Assembly (NCBI GenBank): GCA_001662425.1 | Contig: BDDC01000567.1 | Location: 1-53,161 of the forward strand | Source: Chlamydomonas sphaeroides | Taxonomy: Eukaryota; Chlorophyta; Chlorophyceae; Chlamydomonadales; Chlamydomonadaceae | Direction: 5' to 3' | DNA length: 53,161 nucleotides | Translations under genes and position numbers: made by a program | In this document: positions 22,332 through 31,663 of the stretch, piece after piece | How positions within the stretch are numbered: the stretch's first letter is position 1 | Layout of the letters: each line of letters starts with the position of its first letter | Notes under the pieces: model-generated | Database searches by the model: none | The model's input: the letters and a program-made list of their open reading frames with translations, nothing else | Told to the model about the DNA's origin: nothing

Positions 22332-25300
22332 CTACTCGGCGCGCCGCCGCCCGGCGGCCGCCTGGCGCGGCGGGCTTGGCGTCCTTGGGGCCCTGGGCGG
22401 CCGGCTGGGCCGAGGCGGCCGCATCGGCAGCGCCGGAAGCCTGGGCGGCGGCGGCTTGTTGGGCGGCGGCGGCTGGTTAGGCGGCGGCGGCGAAGTTGGC
22501 CGCGACGGCGGCGGCGGTCCCGGCGGTGGCGGCGGCGGAGGTGGCGGCGGCGGCGGGGAGGGCGGCGGCGGCGACGGCTCCGGGGACGGCGGAGACGGCA
22601 GCGGCGGCGGGGATGGGGGCGGCGGCGGGGGCGGGGGCGACGGCGGCGCCGTTGGCTCCGGGGTCGGCGGCTCCGGAGCCTGCGGCGGCGTTGGCACCTG
22701 CATGATCGGGAGGGCGAGCAGCACAAGTGAGTGAGTGAATGGGCACGCAACAACGTTTAGCCAACTTGTTTAGGGCTTCGGCACACGCCCGTAAGTCGGT
22801 GTTGCGATAGGGGCCCCGCATCCCGCTGGGCACGCGCCTCTGTGACGCAGGACGCGCGCCAGGCACCTCCAGGGTGGTGTGTGCCGCACTCGCAAGCAGC
22901 CGCTGGCGGCAAGGCCTTACTCGGCACGTTAGCTTACCCCATCCTCTGGAGGGTACGGCGAATCCGGTGCGTACGGAGGGTACGGCGTGAACGGCTGCGT
23001 CGGCGTCCTCGGCGCCCTGCCGGGCGGTGAGGCACGCCGTGGCGACGGCTTGGGAGGTGGTGGCGCCGCCGGCGGCGGCGAGGGATACGCTGGCGGCGCT
23101 GGCGGCCCGCCGGACGGGGCCGGCGGCGGCGGGTAGGCCGGCGCCGGTGTCGGGTAAGCCGGCGACGGCGGCGGGTAGGATGGTGATGGCGATGGGTAAG
23201 CCGGTGCCGGCGGCGGCGGGTAGGCCGGTGCCGGCGGTGGGTATGACGGCGCCGCCGGCGGCGGTTGCGCCAGCGGCGACGGCGGTGGAGCCGCCGCCGG
23301 CGGCTCGCCAGGTACGACGACCGGCGGCGCGGGTGGCCGGGGGCAGGCCGACGGCGGCAGGGCCTGGCCCGTATAGTTGAGGCGGCCGTCGGGCCCCTGG
23401 TGGCAGGCGGCGGCGTCGATGGCGAGGGAGTCGGGGCAGCCGAGGCCCAGCGCAGCAGCCAGCGCGGCGACGTTGGCTGCGGGCACGCGGGTGCGTGGGC
23501 AGCAGGTGCAACGCGGGGCGGCGCTGAGCGGGCCAGGCAGCAAGCAGTGAGCGTGCAACTGGGAGCTCACGCTCACGCAGCCATGCAGCCACGCATGGGT
23601 GCATGGGGTGCACGCTCACGCAGTACGGCACGGCAATGCGCTCACTGGCGTTGGCTCCGTTGGCCAGGTAGGTGTCCGCGTCCTCGGGCCCCGACAGCCG
23701 CCCAGCCAGCCGGATGCCGTCGCCCGCCTCCGCCAGCTCGCACACGAAGCGCGACGCCACGGCCACACCTGAGGGCGACCATGGGCGCTCAGCGACACCG
23801 CGGCCCACGTCGCGGCCCACAACACGCACAGCCCAGTACACATGCTGCTGGGTACCACAGCCTTGCGGGCGCCGCTGGACCTGTCACCCTCAGTCAGCGC
23901 GGCCGAGGGCCGGCCGGAGCTTGCATTCGGGTCGGCCATAACGTGTCGGCCAGTGTGCGCGCGAGCAGCCGCGCAAGCGCAGGAGCGCGCCCGGCGCTGC
24001 CATCCCATCCCGTCCCATCCCACCCGCTCTCCCATCCCATCACAGCCCACCCGCCCGCCACCGCACCTGCCAGGAGCGGGCTGTGCGCCGCCAGCAGCGC
24101 GTCGCAGTCGGCGTAGCCCAGCGGCCGCCCGGGGCGCGCAGCCGAGGTGGCGGCGGCGCAGGCGGGCGGGCCGGGGGGCGGCTGCCGCGGGGCGCAGGCC
24201 AGCCAGGGCAGCAGCACGCTGCGGCGGCGGGCGTGGCACGTGTGAGCAGGGGCGTGAGCAGGCTGGTGTCCTGGGGGCCGCTGGTGTCCTGGGGGCCGCT
24301 GGCGTCCTTGGGGGCCGCGGCACCCGCCGCGCAGCCGGAGTGTGGTCGCTGCCCCCACCATGGCCCCAGTCTACCCGCCATCATCGCGGCCCGTCAACGG
24401 AGCGCTGCCAACGAGCTACAGCAGGCTGCATGCATGCTTGCATGGATGCATGTACGGATGTACGAATGTAAGCACGCCTTGGCGATGCAGTCCAGTAGAT
24501 GTGGCCGCCATTGATTGCTGCTGTCTGGTGACGGCACAAGTAGCTGCACGGCGCAAAGCCGCACCTGCAGTCGGGCGCCTGGTCGGCGGCCGAGCACACC
24601 GAGTAGCTGCGCCCCGAGCTGTCTGAGTACGAGGCGGCGGCGTCGCAGCCCAGTGCCAGGGAGCCGAGCAAGCCTTCCCACACCCTGTGGAACCAAGGGA
24701 CGATGCGGGCAGCAGGGGCAAGCAGGCAGTGGGTCGGTGCGGGGCGGTAGGCCAGAGCTGGCGTGCCCCGATGCACCTTGCAAGCCGATCCACACCACCG
24801 TAACACGCAAGTTGACAGGGAGGCAGGCGTGCAGCAACGCATGGGCTGTGTCGCGCTCCCCACCTCGGCTGCTGCAGCTCGGCGGCGAAGGCCGCCAGGC
24901 CCGCGTCCGAGCCCAGGCCCAGCACGAAGGTGAGCTCGTAGCCCAACTGCTCGGGAAGCCGGGCCGCCACGGAGCAGGCAAAGCTGCGGGAGGGCGCGGG
25001 CCGCAGGCGGGGAGCGACCGGCACATCGCCTTCAGGCTCGCATGGGAAAGCAGGGACCCCTCCCTCCCTCCCTGCCTCCCACTCCATGGCCCTCACCTGT
25101 CCACCAGGCCCCGGTACAGCGGGTACAACTGCATCACCGCGACAGAGCAGTGCTCCCCCTGCGATAGGGACCGAGCCGCGCTGCGGAACGTCAGCGTCGC
25201 CGCGGCGCCGCCGGCAGGGCGCGGCGGCGGCAGGCCGCCACCGTACGACGGCGGTGGCGTCGCATATGCGGGCGGCGACGCCTGTGCACTGGCGGCGATC

Positions 25301-25389
25301 GCGACCGATAGCAGCAGTATTGCTAGAGCGAGCGCCCGCTGCGTCCGTAGCGTCCGTCGCAGCCGAGGGTTGGCGCCGCGGGACGTCAT
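22332..25389 (-). CDS. Secreted Cys-rich, hydroxyproline-rich cell-wall/matrix glycoprotein (606 aa)
   Basis: Exons 25389-25097, 24983-24864, 24684-24565, 24218-24067, 23768-23620, 23558-22938 and 22697-22332; phases agree. A basic N-end and hydrophobic leader (ALAILLLSVAIAASAQA) form a clear signal peptide. Next come about 260 residues with regularly spaced Cys (GEHCSVAVMQLYPLYRGLVD, FACSVAARL, LGCDAAASYSDSSG, YADCDALLAAHSPLL, RFVCELAEAG, CTCCPRTRV), suggesting disulfide-rich globular domains with an internally repeated layout. The rest is Pro-rich: a PAYPPP/PSYPPP section, then an SPPPPPP section of the extensin type, ending in an Arg-rich tail. Pro in such tracts is usually hydroxylated and glycosylated. 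This layout fits volvocine extracellular-matrix glycoproteins (pherophorins and relatives), but I cannot confirm the pherophorin domain. The junction at 23620/23558 rests on phase and acceptor quality only. Confidence 0.8.
24263..24317. repeat. Three 18 bp tandem units in an intron
   Basis: ctggtgtcctgggggccg occurs three times in a row, the last with two changes, within the intron 24219-24564 of the glycoprotein gene. Confidence 0.85.
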
Positions 25390-25981
25390 AGCCGCTGAGG
25401 CTGGCAGCGGGGGCATGAGCGGCCGCTGTGTCAGGCCATCACGCATTCGCGGAGGTGTTTTGCAGCTCTTGCTGGAGGAAGCTGCTGCGTGTGGGGCTTG
25501 CGTGGCCCTCAGCCTGCGGCACGCGGCGGTCAATGGTCGGGGAATGTGACGCGATGTCGGGGGTGGTGTATGAGGCGGTGGCCAGCTCTGCTGCCTGCCG
25601 AGTGGCCGCTCAAGCATGAGAATGCACTAAGTCGACTCTGTAGACGTGGAAGCTGGACCTGATGAGGCAGCGATGGAAGGAACGTGCCTCGCACCTGCCG
25701 CAATTTGCTTGCTATCCGCTCGTCTTTTCTCACAGGTTCACGTGAAGAGTGGTGTACGTCGCCCGGAAAACAATGCGAGCTGCGAAGCTGCGGAGTAACG
25801 CTAGAATCAGCGTTGGGCGCCACACCTCAACCGCATGCCATGCGAAGCAGTTATATGCAATGGGGTAACACGTCGTGATTATGGGTCGGCACGGCAGGAA
25901 GGGATTTGGACCGTTTTAAGCGGCACGCCACATACACACCACCGTACCCAATCCCCACCCGTCCCTACACGCCCAAGCCCA
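25390..25981. other. Upstream region of the glycoprotein gene and of a divergent short frame
   Basis: 592 bp between divergent start codons; moderately lower GC than the genes. No element recognised. Confidence 0.4.
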
Positions 25982-26460
25982 ATGGTGCACTTGGTGTCCG
26001 CCCCATCCCTTGTGCCTGAGCTACAGCACATTCCGCACCCGGGCACTGCTTTCCTTACGACGCTTCGGCGCTTCGACGCTTCGGTGTTGAGCAAAGAAGT
26101 CGGCCGCAAGCAGTCGCGCACGATACTCCGCGCCAAGTTGAGCGGCCACGTGCTCTCTGAGCAGCTTCCATCAGACCTTCTCCTGCACATACTCGGCTTC
26201 ATGCCGCCCAATGAGCGCTCGTGCACGGCGCGGCTCGTCAGGGCTCCATCCCGCTTTAGTCCCTTGCAATGTGACGCGTCGATGGACAAAGCCGCATCGC
26301 ATCGTCCGTGTGGTCCAAGAGGAGGTCAGGAACGGGTGACAATCTCCCTGCTACTCTGGCACGGAATACATGCGGATATCAGTAGGTGCGCAGGTTCCAC
26401 ATCACAACACGACCACCGCAGAGGAGGGAGGCACCCGACCGCAGCGTCTGTAAACCAGAG
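25982..26460 (+). CDS. Short F-box-like reading frame, possibly truncated
   Basis: From the ATG at 25982 (MVHLVSAPSLVPELQ) an open frame carries SEQLPSDLLLHILGFMPPNE followed by RSCTARLVR. This resembles the first helix of an F-box or the LPxxLxxxIxxFLPPNE motif found before ankyrin repeats in algal proteins. No ankyrin, LRR or other partner domain follows. The frame stays open to 26773, but a plus-strand TGTAA at 26449-26453 suggests the transcript ends sooner. A 57 bp intron (26336-26392) would bring in a stop (TAA at 26450-26452), giving roughly 135 residues, but that is weak. It converges on the phosphodiesterase-like gene, whose stop is only about 50 bp away. It may be a small F-box protein or the remnant of a larger one. 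Confidence 0.4.
26449..26453 (+). terminator. Possible TGTAA polyadenylation motif
   Basis: TGTAA on the plus strand just after the F-box-like frame's ordered part; a chance occurrence is possible. Confidence 0.3.
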
Positions 26461-26511
26461 CTCATCCGCCGGGCCGGGTTGCCAGGACGCCGCCCCTCCT
26501 GCGCCGGCCCC

Positions 26512-29500
26512 TCACACATTGCCAGCCAGAACAAGTCCCCACATCGCCTCATTGTACTCCATGTTCTCGTGCATAGCCGTGGCCACGTCACGAGCCCGGC
26601 TGGGAGGCACGAACACTGGCCCTCCCCCCCCGCCACCGGCCGCCTCCGGCACCCGGGACGCACAGCCCGCCCCGGCGCGCAGCAGCGCTGCGAGCGCGGG
26701 GCGCGCGCCGCCCCGGATCAGCTCCAGCTCCCGCAACGCGCGACGCCGCAGCTCGCCCTCTCCACGCTCCTGATGCGCATCCGCGAGGCCGCGCTTGGAC
26801 CCTTCGCCGCTCAGCTCCTCGCCCAGCTCCCCGCCGCCGCTGCCGCAGCGCCCCACCTCCGCCGGCCGCTGCCGCCGCCGGCCCCACGCCCGCCAGCGCT
26901 CCGGCTCGCGCCGCGCCTCCTCGTCCACGGCCTCCGCAGCCCCGCGGCAGGATGGCCAGGGCCGCAGCGTGTGGCCCGCGCCCACCGCCAGAGCGACCAG
27001 CTGCGAGCGGGAAAGTAGGGGCACGCACTCAAGCCATGTACCATACTCCACGTCACATCCACGCTGGTCTTGATTTGAAAGCCATGCTGGCTCCATCTCG
27101 GCGGGCGGTAGTGCGGTCCAACCGCCTAATGGTAACCGCCCCAGAGGTACACATGATGATCCACCCCGCGGGAACCCACGAGCTTGAGGACGTGCGTGGG
27201 CAGCTCGCCGTCGCCGCATGGACTGCCCGCACGCTCGCCGCACGACTCAGCGCCAGCATCCGCCGCCCGCTGCACAGCCGCCGCCAGCTCCTGCAACTGC
27301 CCGGGGGTCGTGGCCATGACGGCGGCGGCAACCAGCTGGCGGGGGCATTTGCGGGGTGGGTGCGTGAGGGGTTCGTGCGCGAGGGCGGCAGGAGCAACGG
27401 CGGAGACGAGGCCCCCCACCTCCAGCTGGCGAGCGGGCATTGGGCTCAGTTGTCACTCCTGGCCTCACCCGGCGTAGCGTCAGCCGCTGCTGTAGGCCCA
27501 TGTCCGGCATCGCCGCGCCGCCACCGTCAAGCCCGGCGCCGCCGCCGCCGCCGCCGCCCAGGGCCTCCTGCTCCCAGGCCTCCTCCAGCAGCTCTGCCGC
27601 CGCAGCAGCATGGTGCGCCGCCAGCAGTCGGCCCGGCCCGGCGCCGGCGTGGGCGAGCGCCAGAGGGTGGCCGGCCGCCTCGAGTGCCTGCCAGGCGGGT
27701 TCAGCAGCACAGCGACGTGATTCTCTGTAAAGTGGTCATCAAGCTTGAGTGCCTCCGCCTCGAGCGCGGCGCGAGCGGGGGTTGGTCGGCTGTTCAGCGG
27801 CCCTCCTGGAAGCCACGAGGAGGAGCCCCGGCAGGTTGCCGTACGGCTGCATGCCGTGATCGTGGCTAGGCCCGGACCAGGAGCACTAGGCCTGGACCTG
27901 CAGCCGGACGCTGCGTGCCTGTGCCCACCTGCTCGCTCAGCCCCGGGTGCCGCACGCCCGCCATCAGGGCCGCCAGCAGCGCCGCCGCCAGGGCTAGGGG
28001 CGGCAACAGCCTACACGCAGGGGCGGCAGCAGCCGGCGGCACCGTCGGCTTGTGGCTGCGGCTGCTGGGCAATCGACCAGCGCCACCTAACAGCGCAGCT
28101 TGCTGGCTCACACGAACCCGACGACACCCCCAGCCCGCACCCCACGCACCCACCCACCCCGCGACACCCGTGGCGGCGACCAGGTGCCAGCAGGCGTGCG
28201 CCGCCAGAAGCGCCGTACGGCCGTTGTGGTACGGCAGGGCGCTGTCGTAGCATCGCAGCACGCGCAGCAGCCAGGGCCGCAGGCGGGCGGGACGAGCAAG
28301 GGCGGCGCCGGCTGCGGTCGCTGCTCCGGCCGCCGCGGGCACTGCCAGCTGGGGGCGCAGAAGTGCCGTGCGGGCCGGGGAAAGGGGCCGGCTGTGAGTA
28401 TTTGCTAAGCGGCTTAGAAGCCTTCCCGTACCCTGCCCACCCACGCGCCAATCAACGCAACAAGCGCGACAAGCGCAACCTCAGCCACACCTGTGTCCAA
28501 TGACAAGCCTGAGACCCCGCCCCCACCTGCAGCAGCATGGCCTCCACCGCCCGTGCGCCCAGCTCCTCCCCCATCTCTGCCGCCGGCAGATCCAGCCGCG
28601 GCAGCAGCAGCGCCAGCAGGCCGTCATGCGCCGAAGCGTGCGCCGGCAGTGGAGGCGGCAGGTCGCTGGGGGCCGGCGCGGCCGGGCGAGGCGCCGGCGG
28701 CGCCTCTCCGAGAGCCGAGCGGGCCTCTCCCTCCCCCCTGGCTGCTGCGGGCACAGCGGGGCGCGCCCCGCCCTGGTCGCCCTGCCCCCAACCCGACGGC
28801 TCCGCGACCTGGCCTTGTTCCGTGTGGAGCCGCGGGCCGGAGCCCACGGCACTGACCCCGCCGCTGCCGCCGCCGCCATCACCGCCGGCACGTTGCTCAG
28901 GGTTGCGGCCAGCAGCCCCGGCTCCACCGCCAGCGTCGTTGTCGGCCGGGGCTGCCCAGCCGCACGCAGCCGCCGCCACGGGTGACCAACCACCTGCAAG
29001 GTCGTTGGCAGTGGCGCCGCCAATCTGGCGGCGCGGCCATGCGGTGGACCCGGCGGTCGACGGCGGCGCCGACGGCGGCGGCTGCCGGTCGGCGATGTCG
29101 GGCGTGCGCGTGACGGCGGCGGCGGCGGTGACGGACACCCGAGCCGGCAGCAGGCGCTGAGACCCACGGCCGGAGCCGGCGACGCCGTCTGGGCCGTCCC
29201 AGCCGGCCGCGCTGTTATCGGGCAGGGGATGCTGAGCCTCGGCGTGCTGTTTGGCGCTGCTGACGGGGGCAAGGCCGGTGGAGGTTGGGGAGGCACGGCC
29301 GCACCGGCCGCATTCGGATGAAGCAGAGGACGAAGCGGCCGGGGTCTGGGAGGCGGCGGAGGAGGGAACGGGGGATGGCGGCGGCCGGAGGGGCAACGCG
29401 CCGTGGCTGCCGTGTCGAGGGTGCTGCTCGTCCTCGTAGCGCGGTGTGAGGCCGCCGGGCAGCCGCAGCGACGCAAGCGCCAGCGCCGCCGCCTGGGCCT

Positions 29501-30653
29501 CCGCGCCGCCGCCACTGCCGCGAGGCGGCGGCCCTGGGCCCCTCCCTTGCTGATGTTGCTGCGGATGCTGCGAATCGGCGTGTCCGTGCCCGTGTCCGTG
29601 CCCGCCAGTGCTCATGCCGCTGTACCGCCCGGGCCCAGGCGGCCCCAGCCCACGCCGCCCTGGACCCGTCCCCGTCCCCGCCTGCCCGCGGTCCTGGCCG
29701 CCGGTGCCGTCGGGCGCGCGCTCATGTTTGTCCGCGTGCGGCTGTGGCTGCGTTGTCTCGTACGACAGCTGTGACGACAGCTGTAACCCGTGATTGCTGT
29801 GACCCGTGACGGCTGTGGCCTGTGACGGCTGTGGCCCGTGTTGAGGTCCGAGGTCGGGGTGCGGCTGGGCTGCGCGGCCGCGCTGCAGCTGCTCAGGATG
29901 AGAATGCTGCTGGGCGGGGGACTGGCCCCTGTGCTCAGGCTGGGCCCAGGACGTCGGGCACTGCAGCGTGGGGTCGTGCACAGGCGGTGCGTAGTCGTCA
30001 GGGTGCTGCTGCCGCGCGTCGTGCTGCTGCCGCGCGTCGTGCTGCTGCCGCTGGCGCCACGGCGGGGCCATGCTGTGTGGGGCCTGTCGTGGTGGCGACA
30101 GCTGGCAGGACAGGTGGTGGTGGTGGTGGTGGTGGCTGTAGGGCTGTTCGTATTGCTGGTCAAGCCAGCCGCTGTGGGCGCGCGTCGCAGCCGCATCGCC
30201 GTACGGGTGGGCGGCGGCCGCCGCGGCCGCCGCGGGCGGCGGCACCTCGTCTTCCCAGAGCGATGGGTGCTGGTCCCCCGGCTGCTGCTTAAAGTGCGAT
30301 GGCGGCTGCGGCTGCGGCTGCAACTGCGAGGGGTGGTGGCACGCGTGGGGGTCCGTGAGCTGCTGCGGTGAGTGCTGTGCAGTTTGGGCCCAAGGCTGCG
30401 CCTCGTACAGCGCCTCAGGGCCTACAGCCGGCAGCCCCTCCGCGCCCGGCGGCGGCCCCCGCCGCCAGGCGGCACCCGGCGGCGGCGGCGCCGCCGGGAA
30501 CAGGTACGGCGGCGGTGGCGACGGCGGCGGCGAGCGCGGCGGCGGCGGCGATCCCGCCACCCCGCGCCCTGCCGCCAGCAGCGCCGCCAGCAGCGCGGAG
30601 TCACGCTGCTGCGGGTCAGGCCCGGCCGCCTCCATCGCCACCGCTGCAGCCTC

Positions 30654-30688
<35 letters not shown>

Positions 30689-31262
30689 ATGTCGTCGTCG
30701 GCTGCTCGAGCCCGGTCAGGCTGCTGCCAGCATAGCAGTAGATTCCGCTGCCGCCACCACCGCCGCCGCCGCCACCAGGAAGCTCGGGCCCACGCCGCCA
30801 GCCTTCACCACCACCTCCACCGCCACCGCCACTGGCACCACGCCCAGCGAGCTCCGGGGCCTCCGACGGCCTGCGCCAGGCGGCCGCCGCGTCGTCGCCA
30901 CGTCCCAGCCCACCGCCACGGCCGCTGTCATGCACGCCTCCGCCGTCGCTGCGAGGTCCGCCGCCGCCATGGGTTTGTTGTCGAGGCTGCCGGCTCGGCG
31001 CTCCATCAGCGAGCCAAGAGGCATCGGCCGCACTACTAGGCTCGGCGCTGTTGGCCACTGACGCAGCGTCCGCGCGGAGCGCCAGCGCAGCGGCGAGCAG
31101 CGGCGTGGCGTCGGCCGTGCTGCCGTGCAGTGCCCGTAAACTGCTGGCACTGAAGGATTGAAGATCACAGCTGTGGGGCTCACGGCCACGAGCGGCGAGA
31201 TGTTGGGGCGACTCCGCGAGCAGAGTTGGGCTAAAGTCATGGTAACCTAGCGCTTCAGCCAT
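26512..31262 (-). CDS. Cyclic-nucleotide phosphodiesterase-like protein, probably catalytically dead (1281 aa)
   Basis: Exons 31262-28527, 28348-28168, 27993-27929, 27687-27469, 27335-27180 and 27000-26512; phases agree. Exon 1 alone gives 912 mostly disordered residues: Gln/Pro/His-rich with a run of seven His, HGHGHGH and a poly-Ala tract. The C-terminal 370 residues follow the PDEase order: ALPYHNGRTALLAAHACWHL (canonical YHN..HAxDV), AALLAALMAGVRHPGLSEQ (canonical AAxxHDxxHPG), PLALAHAGAGPGRLLAAHHA (canonical LENHH region), LVAAAVMATTPGQLQEL, and AVGAGHTLRPW (canonical AADxGHTLRPW). Fold landmarks remain, but the second His of the first motif, the His-Asp pair and the late Asp are all replaced, so metal binding and hydrolysis should be lost. 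A regulatory or scaffold role is inferred. An in-frame-looking TENHVAVLL stretch in the intron before 27687 is in another frame and was left out. Confidence 0.82.
30114..30140. repeat. (GGT)n tract encoding poly-His on the minus strand
   Basis: Eight GGT units inside exon 1 of the phosphodiesterase-like gene, read as CAC/CAT His codons. Confidence 0.85.
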
Positions 31263-31663
31263 GTGCTGTGGGCTTCATGCGCTGAGGTTAGGAACGAGGC
31301 AGAAACATGTGAAGCGGGCGTGCGACCCCTGGGTCATGAAGTAAACGCAGCCGAGGTAGCTCGAGCTTCGTTGCTGCATACTTATAAAGGTTGTAGTAAA
31401 GCAATCCAGCAGGTTTTCTGGAGCGCGTGTGCGGCAACACGCCCCGCGTGGGTTTCTGCAAGTGGTGCATGCCCTAAACCAAAATATGCACATCGCGAGC
31501 TGTAATTCATGCCTGCATTTGTCGACTCGTGAGCCCTGCACAACCTCACCAACATTTCTGCAAGCAATTGTCCGGCTGGGCTCGCGTAGCCGCTGACACC
31601 CTGGAAGCCCGGGACCATGCTGGTAGGCGTTCTTCGACTGCGGAAGATATCACACAGCCGCTG
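31263..31663. promoter_or_regulatory. Bidirectional promoter region: phosphodiesterase-like gene (-) and NAT transporter (+)
   Basis: 401 bp between divergent start codons, visibly lower in GC than both genes. TATAAAGG at 31383-31390 on the plus strand is a plausible TATA box about 280 bp before the transporter ATG. Confidence 0.5.

Noticed and set aside
27688..27790. LDDHFTENHVAVLL in the intron before PDE-like exon 4, resembling a PDE motif
   Set aside because: It is in a different frame from the following exon and no intron joins it in phase; the PDE segment is better supplied by LLAAHHAAAAAELL in the exon.
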